A stretch of 6,834 nt of DNA from a bacterium (GTDB lineage Bacteria; Desulfobacterota; DSWW01): NCBI GenBank assembly GCA_030609865.1, contig JAUWSZ010000133.1, forward strand, positions 1-6,834. Reading direction: 5' to 3'. The notes beneath the pieces were generated by a model. That model made no database searches. It was not told the DNA's origin and was given only the letters and a program-made list of their open reading frames with translations. Position numbers and translations under genes: made by a program. Positions 1 through 4,224 of the stretch are shown one piece after another. Positions within the stretch are counted from its first letter, which is position 1; each line of letters starts with the position of its first letter.

Positions 1-214
1 CCCCCAGGATCGCGAGCACCAATGCGGAAGCCAGGGGGAGGACGTTGAGAAAGAGGCCCACGGCAATCCCGCCAAAGGCCACCTCGGCCAGGCCATGGCC
101 CAGCATGGCATCCCTGCGAAGGATCAGGAACACGCCGAGCACGGAACAGGCGACCGAGATCAGGAGGCCGGCGAGCAACGCGCGCTGCATGAACGAATAA
201 GCGAATATTTCCAT
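1..214 (-). CDS. znuB: ABC-3 family zinc/manganese permease, N-terminal part (ZnuB-like)
   Basis: This is the first 71 residues of an integral membrane permease; the rest lies beyond the left edge. Translation from the ATG at 214 gives a short leader (MEIFAYSFMQRALLAG), a hydrophobic segment at about residues 12-32, a basic turn (RR at 33-34), the stretch AMLGHGLAEVAFGG at 36-49, and a second hydrophobic segment at about 47-70. This arrangement is typical of ZnuB/MntB/TroC-type ABC-3 permeases, which form the inner-membrane channel for Zn or Mn uptake. A purine-rich stretch (GGAGTAAGAAGG) just upstream can serve as ribosome binding site. It follows znuA and znuC on the same strand, so the three would make a complete importer, although an unusual 213-bp gap with repeats separates it from znuC. 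Zinc rather than manganese is inferred from the ZnuA and Fur-family neighbours. The family call is secure and the metal is not proven. Confidence 0.85.
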   Translation of the reverse strand, partial: MEIFAYSFMQRALLAGLLISVACSVLGVFLILRRDAMLGHGLAEVAFGGIAVGLFLNVLPLASALVLAILG

Positions 215-271
215 TGGCCTTCTTACTCCACTTCTAAGCCCGCATGCTGCAAGGAACGGCGATCTCGCAGT

Positions 272-376
272 AGGTCAAAGCTCAAAGGCGAAAGGGAAGG
301 ACCAAATCAGGAATGCTTTATTTATAACTTCAACCACCCCTTTCACCTTTTACCTTTATCCTTTGACCTTTGACCT
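272..376. repeat. Inverted pair of heptanucleotide tandem repeats (AGGTCAA type) between znuC and znuB
   Basis: Read on the plus strand from 272, the DNA is AGGTCAA, AGCTCAA, AGGCGAA, AGGGAAG: four degenerate 7-bp units. Read on the minus strand from 376 downwards it is AGGTCAA, AGGTCAA, AGGATAA, AGGTAAA, AGGTGAA, AGGGGTG: six degenerate units. The outer 24 bp of the two arms (272-295 and 353-376) match as an inverted repeat at 21 of 24 positions, with an A/T-rich centre between them (about 311-330). The transcript could fold into a long imperfect hairpin. It has the look of a dispersed intergenic repeat (a heptanucleotide repeat or small non-autonomous element) rather than coding DNA, because a 7-bp period shifts reading frame with every unit. 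It interrupts an otherwise tight transporter operon. Confidence 0.75.
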
Positions 377-380
377 GGGC

Positions 381-416
381 TTGAAGAGCGTAACGCAGTA
401 CATGCGCTTCTTCGAA
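381..416 (-). terminator. Imperfect hairpin just downstream of znuC
   Basis: TTGAAGAGCG (381-390) pairs with CGCTTCTTCGAA (405-416) if two single-base bulges are allowed, giving about ten base pairs around a 14-nt loop. It starts about 12 bp past the znuC stop codon. There is no T-run on either strand, so it is not a convincing intrinsic terminator. It could instead protect the znuAC mRNA 3' end or attenuate read-through into znuB. Confidence 0.3.
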
Positions 417-427
417 TGCTCACTATG

Positions 428-1183
428 CTAGTGTTCGTGGTGGATGATGTGAGCACGACCGCCAGCCATCTCCAGCAAGTGGTCGGTCTCGCAGAATTCG
501 TCGTGGCTCCCGTGGAAGTAGAGCCTCTGGTTGATACAAGCCACCTTGTTCACATGCTTGGTGACCACGCCCACATTATGGGTCGAAAACACGACCGCGA
601 GGCCCGTTTCCCGGTTCAAGCGGTCCAGCATGGCGTAGAACCTGTTCTGCGCTTCCGCATCCACCCCGGCTGTCGGCTCGTCCAGGATCAAGATCTCCGG
701 GGACGAGACCCGGGCCCTTGCGATGAAGACGCGCTGTTGCTGCCCCCCGGAAAGCTCCCCGATCGGGCGGCCATGCTTGTCCTCCATGCCCACTGCCTCC
801 AGGGCATCGAGGACGCGCGATTTCCGCTCCCCGGAGCGAAGCCGCCTTCGATTCCCCCCCGCCACGAGCCCCATGGCCACCACCTCCTGAACAGAGGCCG
901 GGAAATAGGGATCGAAGTGTGTCGCCTTCTGGGCAACGTACCCGACCCTTTCCCATTTGCGGAAATCCCGAATCGGTGTCCCAAACAAAGAAACGGCCCC
1001 GCGGAGAGGTCTGAGGAGCCCCAGCATGATCTTGATCAGGGTGGTCTTCCCGGACCCGTTCGGACCGATGACCGCGAGGAAGTCCCCTGCCTGGATCGCA
1101 AGCTCGATATCGACGAGAACGGCGTCTCTCCGGTAGCGGAACTCCACGTGCTCGATGCGGATCAGCGTGTGGTCATCCTTCAC
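428..1183 (-). CDS. znuC: Zinc ABC transporter ATP-binding protein (ZnuC-like)
   Basis: A 251-residue cytoplasmic ABC ATPase that would power the ZnuB channel. All signature elements are present in order: Walker A GPNGSGKTT (residues 40-48), Q-loop Gln85, signature LSGGQ (144-148), Walker B EILILDEP (163-170, catalytic Glu169) and switch His202 (STHN). Length and layout match the ZnuC/MntB ATPase family. Translation starts at a GTG (1183-1181). The ATG two bases upstream (1185) is followed at once by a stop in its own frame. The gene overlaps the 3' end of znuA by 11 bp, which suggests translational coupling. The C-terminus ends in a histidine-rich tail (residues 245-251, four His plus one Glu) that could bind metal. 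Stop codon TAG is at 430-428. Family assignment is certain; zinc as substrate is inferred from the partner protein and the divergent Fur-family gene. Confidence 0.93.
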   Translation of the reverse strand: MKDDHTLIRIEHVEFRYRRDAVLVDIELAIQAGDFLAVIGPNGSGKTTLIKIMLGLLRPLRGAVSLFGTPIRDFRKWERVGYVAQKATHFDPYFPASVQEVVAMGLVAGGNRRRLRSGERKSRVLDALEAVGMEDKHGRPIGELSGGQQQRVFIARARVSSPEILILDEPTAGVDAEAQNRFYAMLDRLNRETGLAVVFSTHNVGVVTKHVNKVACINQRLYFHGSHDEFCETDHLLEMAGGRAHIIHHEH

Positions 1184-2087
1184 ATTCCAGCCCTTTTCTC
1201 AGGTTCTGCAGGTTTTCCTCCAGGATCGAGAGAAAGGTCAACCCCCTGTCAAACTGCTCTTTGGTCATGTTGGCGCCCGGGTTGAGAACGAGTGTCCGCG
1301 CAGCGATCTCCTCTGCCACGACCTGGGCAAGCTTGGGGCTGACCAGGGTTTCGAAGAAGATGTACTTCACCCGCAAGCCCCTCGCGATCTCGATGACCTC
1401 GGCCAGCCTGTGCGGTGTGGGCTCGGAATCTGCGCTGATTCCGTAGAGCGGCACCTGCGTCAATCCGTATCGCTTCGCAAGATAAGCAAAGGCAGAATGT
1501 CCGCCCAGGACGAGGTAGCGGTGGCGACACTCAGCCAACCCTTCTTTGTATCGCTGATCGAGGGCCTGCAGTTTCGCGTTGTAGGCACCAGCGTTCTTTT
1601 GGTAATGGTCCCCGTTTTCCGGATCGATCGACGTCAGTGCCTGGGCGATCCTTGTCACGATCACCTGGTCGTACGAAAGGTCGAGCCAGACGTGGGGATC
1701 GCGGGCTTCAGCGCCTTTTTCGTCGAGCAGCTCGAGGCCCTCGGCAGCAGCCATCACTCCCAGCCCCTCATGGCTGACGCCCCTGACGACATCGGTAGCC
1801 CACGGCTCGAGGTTCTCGCTCACGCACAGGAAGAGGTCCGCCTTGGATATGGCCACAAGGTCACGGGCCTTGGGTTCCCACGCATGGGGCTCGACACCCG
1901 GGGGCAAGAGGAGGCTCACCTCGGCCTTGTCCCCTCCCACAGCCAGGGCAAACTCGTATAGGGGAAACAGGCTGCAGACGACCCGAGGCTTCTCTGTCTC
2001 TATCGTGCTCTTGCAGCCCAGAAGCAGTAAAAGACTGCCTGCAGCCCAGCACAAGAACCCCTGGTGTCTCCGCTTCCGATCTCGCAC
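1173..2087 (-). CDS. znuA: Zinc-binding lipoprotein, ABC transporter solute-binding component (ZnuA-like)
   Basis: A 304-residue extracytoplasmic metal-binding protein of the cluster A-I (ZnuA/TroA/PsaA) family that would deliver metal to ZnuBC. I chose the GTG at 2087-2085. It has a strong Shine-Dalgarno (GGAGGAGGA) 5 bases upstream, and it yields a textbook lipoprotein signal: basic RDRKRRH, hydrophobic core at about residues 10-23, and lipobox LLGC with lipidated Cys25. The frame stays open upstream to 2381, but that would run through the promoter region and bury the signal peptide. Expected ligands are His68 (GVEPHAW), His132 (DPHVW), His197 (GGHSAF), Glu246 (FFE) and position 269, which is Asn (LNPG) rather than the Asp of MntC/PsaA. 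His at the third site favours zinc; manganese proteins usually have Glu there. The long His/Asp-rich loop of many ZnuA proteins is absent. Stop TGA is at 1175-1173, overlapping znuC. Confidence 0.92.
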   Translation of the reverse strand: MRDRKRRHQGFLCWAAGSLLLLLGCKSTIETEKPRVVCSLFPLYEFALAVGGDKAEVSLLLPPGVEPHAWEPKARDLVAISKADLFLCVSENLEPWATDVVRGVSHEGLGVMAAAEGLELLDEKGAEARDPHVWLDLSYDQVIVTRIAQALTSIDPENGDHYQKNAGAYNAKLQALDQRYKEGLAECRHRYLVLGGHSAFAYLAKRYGLTQVPLYGISADSEPTPHRLAEVIEIARGLRVKYIFFETLVSPKLAQVVAEEIAARTLVLNPGANMTKEQFDRGLTFLSILEENLQNLRKGLECEG

Positions 2088-2090
2088 CCG

Positions 2091-2100
2091 ATCCTCCTCC
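2091..2100 (-). promoter_or_regulatory. Ribosome binding site that sets the znuA start
   Basis: On the minus strand GGAGGAGGAT lies immediately before CGG and the GTG at 2087. This very strong Shine-Dalgarno, together with the lipoprotein signal that follows, fixes the start codon. The predicted transcription start (about 2100) sits at the edge of this site, so the leader would be only about 13 nt. Confidence 0.75.
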
Positions 2101-2106
2101 TCGAAG

Positions 2107-2135
2107 AGTATATGGCTCGCCGGCCACAAGTGCAA
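2107..2135 (-). promoter_or_regulatory. Sigma70-type promoter of znuA
   Basis: On the minus strand TTGCAC (2135-2130) is followed by a 17-bp spacer and TATACT (2112-2107). The -10 matches the consensus at five of six positions and the -35 at four of six. Five bases of the -35 lie inside the inverted repeat at 2131-2145, so a bound repressor would block RNA polymerase. Transcription should begin near 2100. Confidence 0.65.
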
Positions 2136-2145
2136 CACAGTTGCA
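2131..2145. promoter_or_regulatory. Operator candidate 1: perfect 6-3-6 inverted repeat at the znuA promoter
   Basis: TGCAAC-ACA-GTTGCA is a perfect dyad that overlaps the znuA -35 element. A one-mismatch copy sits 61 bp away (centre to centre) at the zur promoter. It can also be written TGCAA-N5-TTGCA. The position next to a Fur-family gene and the repetition at both promoters argue that it is the binding site of that regulator; no binding data are available. Confidence 0.7.
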
Positions 2146-2191
2146 AGCAGAAAGGAAAGATTTCCCGGTGCCGACTCGGCCTCCGCCCTCA

Positions 2192-2206
2192 TGCAACCCG
2201 GTTGCG
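2192..2206. promoter_or_regulatory. Operator candidate 2: near-perfect 6-3-6 inverted repeat at the zur promoter
   Basis: TGCAAC-CCG-GTTGCG matches operator 1 in both half-sites except the last base, and differs only in the central triplet. It overlaps the -35 of the plus-strand promoter exactly as operator 1 overlaps the znuA -35. It implies autoregulation of the Fur-family gene. Confidence 0.65.
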
Positions 2207-2230
2207 CTTGGGGCCCAATCTTCCTATAGT
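2202..2230 (+). promoter_or_regulatory. Sigma70-type promoter of the Fur/Zur-family gene
   Basis: TTGCGC (2202-2207), a 17-bp spacer and TATAGT (2225-2230). The -10 matches the consensus at five of six positions. The -35 is weak (TTG plus poor bases), as is common for promoters with an embedded operator. The expected transcription start (about 2237-2238) coincides with the first ATG of the gene, which bears on start-codon choice. Confidence 0.6.
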
Positions 2231-2237
2231 GTGTACC

Positions 2238-2687
2238 ATGCAAAGGGTTGCCGACAAGATGCCTGCGGGAGACGGGACCGAGCAGGCGGCCGAGATCCTG
2301 CGGAACGCCAAGCTGCGGGTCACTTCGTGCAGAACCTCCCTGTTGAATCTCCTCCTTCATGCAAAGGAACCGCTCACACAAAAGGAATTGATGCAGAACC
2401 TAGAGGAGCGGGGGTTCAACCGGGTCACGATCTACCGAGCCCTGCAAACCTTCCTGGACGCATTCATCGTCCATCGCATTGTCACCGAGGACCGGACATG
2501 GCGTTTTGCGATCACCCACTGTGGCCACCGAGGCCACTGTCACCCCCACTTCACCTGCCGCAGGTGTGGCAGGATTCGGTGCCTCGACGGGGTCGCCATT
2601 CCGGCCGTCAGCTTGGAGGGGCATCGGATCGAGGCACAGGCCATGTACTTGTGGGGACTCTGCCCCGGATGTCTACAAAGGGAGTAG
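2238..2687 (+). CDS. zur: Fur-family metalloregulator, probably Zur
   Basis: A 149-residue Fur-superfamily repressor. The N-terminal winged helix spans roughly residues 15-85, with recognition helix NRVTIYRALQTF (61-72). The C-terminal dimerisation/metal domain carries HPHFTC (102-107), the structural zinc cysteines Cys107/Cys110 (CRRC) and Cys142/Cys145 (CPGC), plus His79 and clustered His94, 97 and 100. In such proteins metal loading causes dimers to bind operators and repress. Divergence from znuA-znuC and the twin operators make Zur the most likely type; a nickel or other sensor is not excluded. The start is uncertain. ATG 2238 has no Shine-Dalgarno and lies about 7 bases past the -10. 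An in-frame ATG at 2259 (142 residues) has AAAGGG at 2242-2247 upstream and a leader that fits the predicted promoter. The open frame further upstream runs through the promoter and is not credible. Confidence 0.88.
   Translation: MQRVADKMPAGDGTEQAAEILRNAKLRVTSCRTSLLNLLLHAKEPLTQKELMQNLEERGFNRVTIYRALQTFLDAFIVHRIVTEDRTWRFAITHCGHRGHCHPHFTCRRCGRIRCLDGVAIPAVSLEGHRIEAQAMYLWGLCPGCLQRE
2242..2247 (+). promoter_or_regulatory. Possible ribosome binding site for an internal zur start at 2259
   Basis: AAAGGG lies 11 bases before the ATG at 2259. If transcription starts at about 2238 as the promoter predicts, this is the only Shine-Dalgarno-like sequence in the leader. Spacing is slightly long, so this is suggestive only. 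Confidence 0.35.
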
Positions 2688-2695
2688 CCCGCCCT

Positions 2696-3691
2696 ATGAA
2701 GAATCATCAGTCAGCCATCGATCGCATCCGGGAGACCATCAGGACGAAAAGCCGGTTCGTCTTGACCACCCACGTCAACCCGGACGGTGACGGGATCGGA
2801 TCCGAGCTTGCGCTCTATCATCACTTGAAGGATCTCAGAAAGGACGTGTGCATCTTGAATCCCTCACCCCTTCCCGATACGTATCTGTTTCTGGATCCGG
2901 AGAGAACCAGGATTCAGGAGTACGAGGAACGTCACGCCCGCACCGTTCTGGAGGCAGATGCCCTCTTCTTGCTCGATCTATCGAGCACGGATCGGCTGGC
3001 CGCCCTCGGCAGGGCCGTTGTGGGAAAGGGCCCCTTGCAAATCTGTGTCGATCATCATCCCGAACAGGGCTCATCGTGCGACCTGGCCTGGATCGACGAT
3101 CATGCCGCTGCAACGGGGGAGCTGGTTTTCTCTCTTCTCAAACAGGATGGATGCAAAATCTCACCCGCCATCGCCGAAGCCCTCTACGTTGCCCTCCTGA
3201 CGGATACGGGCAGCTTCCGATACGCGAACGTGACGGCCCAGACACATCGCGTGGTTGCCGAGCTTCTCGAGACCGGCATCGACCATCCTGGGATCTACCG
3301 GCGTATCTACGAGAGCAACAGCTGGAACCAGTCCCTGCTGTTCGCGAAGACGATCGGGGACATGCAGCGGGCCTGCAACGACAGGGTGGCCTGGATGAAG
3401 ATCACCCAGGAGATGTTCGAGGAAACCGGGGCTCGCGAGAAGGACGCCGAAGGCCTCGCCGAGTTCCCGAGGAGCATCGGCGAGGTACAGATTGCGATTC
3501 TGTTCATCGAGCAGGCGTCGGGTCACACACGGGTGAGATTCCGTTCGAGAAATGATATAGCTGTCGATGCGCTGGCCAGAGAACTCGGTGGGGGCGGACA
3601 CAGGAATGCATCCGCCACGCTTCTCAAAGAAACCACCCTGGACGAGGCCATCGACAAGGTTTTGGGCTTGGCAGGCAAGTACCTTCAGTAG
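2696..3691 (+). CDS. nrnA: DHH/DHHA1 family phosphoesterase, NrnA-type oligoribonuclease / pAp phosphatase
   Basis: A 331-residue cytoplasmic enzyme. Family members degrade very short oligonucleotides (nanoRNA, pGpG) to mononucleotides and dephosphorylate pAp using Mn2+. The DHH domain shows motif I HVNPDGDG (His26, Asp30, Asp32), motif II LLDLSSTDR (Asp94), motif III VDHHPE (Asp119-His120-His121) and motif IV LLTDTGSFRY (Asp170). The C-terminal DHHA1 domain carries the substrate-binding GGGGHRNASA (298-307). Length is normal for NrnA and no key residue is missing. The ATG at 2696 has GGGAG at 2680-2684 upstream. An in-frame ATG at 2669 would overlap zur and lacks comparable support. Only 8 bp separate the zur stop from this start, so the two are very probably co-transcribed. 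That would place this Mn-dependent enzyme under the metalloregulator's promoter, though an internal promoter cannot be ruled out. Confidence 0.9.
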   Translation: MKNHQSAIDRIRETIRTKSRFVLTTHVNPDGDGIGSELALYHHLKDLRKDVCILNPSPLPDTYLFLDPERTRIQEYEERHARTVLEADALFLLDLSSTDRLAALGRAVVGKGPLQICVDHHPEQGSSCDLAWIDDHAAATGELVFSLLKQDGCKISPAIAEALYVALLTDTGSFRYANVTAQTHRVVAELLETGIDHPGIYRRIYESNSWNQSLLFAKTIGDMQRACNDRVAWMKITQEMFEETGAREKDAEGLAEFPRSIGEVQIAILFIEQASGHTRVRFRSRNDIAVDALARELGGGGHRNASATLLKETTLDEAIDKVLGLAGKYLQ

Positions 3692-3717
3692 GGACCAGGG
3701 GTCAGGGATCAGGCCCC
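3690..3717 (+). repeat. Short heptanucleotide repeat (AGGGRYC type) after nrnA
   Basis: Beginning inside the nrnA stop codon, the sequence is AGGGACC, AGGGGTC, AGGGATC, AGGCCCC: four degenerate 7-bp units in tandem. It has the same period and the same AGG beginning as the repeats between znuC and znuB but a different body. It lies in the 94-bp gap before hisI. A weak GGGG...CCCC fold is possible, but there is no T-run, so it is not called a terminator. Confidence 0.55.
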
Positions 3718-3785
3718 ACCCTTGTGCCCCCCAGGGAAAACGACCAATGTGAGGAAGGAATCCAACCGCACAGGAAATGGGAACG

Positions 3786-4199
3786 ATGTCTGATACAGAA
3801 ACCAAGCTGGAAGAGGGGACCGAGCTGTCCCTTGATTTTCAGAAGCTGGGCAAGGTCGCTGCCTGCGGGGAGGCCGTGGTCCCGGTGGCCGTGCAGGACG
3901 CAGATACCAAAGAGGTCCTCATCCTCGCTTACGTGAACGATCAAGCCCTGGACTACTCGGTGAAGCACGGCGTAGCCGCGTTCTGGAGCACTTCGAGGAA
4001 AGAGCTGTGGGTCAAGGGGGCCACCTCAGGGGACATGCTCGACCTGGTGGAGATCCGAGTCAACTGCGAACAGAATTCCCTGCTTTACCTGGTGCGCCCC
4101 CGTGGAAGGGGGGCCTGCCACACGAAGGACGAGGCCGGAAAGCCTCGCCGCGCCTGTTACTACCGCAAGCTGAAGAACGGAAAGCTCGAGCCCTTGTGA
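3786..4199 (+). CDS. hisI: Phosphoribosyl-AMP cyclohydrolase (HisI), stand-alone, with altered Mg site
   Basis: A 137-residue HisI domain protein; HisI opens the adenine ring of phosphoribosyl-AMP in the third step of histidine synthesis. Matching family features are VAVQDADTKEVLILAYVN (34-51), FWSTSRKELWVKGATSG (66-82), VEIRVNCEQNSLLYLV (88-103), ACHT (110-113) and RACYYRKL (122-129). The three zinc-ligand cysteines are present as Cys94, Cys111 and Cys124. The canonical Asp-Cys-Asp-x-Asp that also binds magnesium reads Asn93-Cys94-Glu95-Gln96-Asn97, so all three aspartates are replaced. There is an insertion of about six residues between the last two cysteines. No HisE domain is fused. ATG 3786 is preferred over ATG 3777 because AGGAA at 3772-3776 is correctly spaced only for the former. 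It lies on the same strand 94 bp after nrnA. It could be the normal enzyme of a divergent subfamily or a HisI-like paralogue. Confidence 0.87.
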   Translation: MSDTETKLEEGTELSLDFQKLGKVAACGEAVVPVAVQDADTKEVLILAYVNDQALDYSVKHGVAAFWSTSRKELWVKGATSGDMLDLVEIRVNCEQNSLLYLVRPRGRGACHTKDEAGKPRRACYYRKLKNGKLEPL

Positions 4200-4224
4200 T
4201 CTTGCGGCTGTACCGCAAGATCAC
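4196..4224. terminator. 12-bp perfect hairpin between convergent hisI and kinase genes
   Basis: GTGATCTTGCGG (4196-4207) and CCGCAAGATCAC (4213-4224) pair perfectly around the loop CTGTA. The hisI stop TGA (4197-4199) lies in the left arm and the kinase stop TGA (4223-4221, minus strand) in the right arm. The position between two convergent genes is what a shared bidirectional terminator would occupy. No T-run follows on either strand, so termination may be weak, may need Rho, or the hairpin may mainly protect the two mRNA 3' ends. Confidence 0.6.

Noticed and set aside
311..330. Promoter for znuB at the TATAAA-like sequence
   Set aside because: There is a -10-like TATAAA on the minus strand, but no acceptable -35 at 16-18 bp spacing; the A/T-rich centre of the repeat explains the match.
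416..1961. Long plus-strand open frames opposite znuC and znuA
   Set aside because: The minus-strand frames encode clear ABC transporter proteins with all motifs; the opposing translations have no family features.
2064..2237. Longer Fur-family protein starting at 2064
   Set aside because: The extension overlaps the znuA start and the promoter/operator region; the typical Fur-family length begins at 2238 or 2259.
2088..2381. N-terminal extension of the ZnuA reading frame to an ATG at 2381
   Set aside because: It would cross the zur gene start, both operators and both promoters, and would place the lipoprotein signal peptide about 100 residues into the protein.
2141..2695. Extension of the NrnA reading frame upstream through zur
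   Set aside because: The added 185 residues overlap the zur coding region in another frame, show no family similarity that I recognise, and the normal NrnA length starts at 2696.
3692..3776. Intrinsic terminator between nrnA and hisI
   Set aside because: Only a 4-5 bp G/C fold with a bulge can be formed and there is no T-run.
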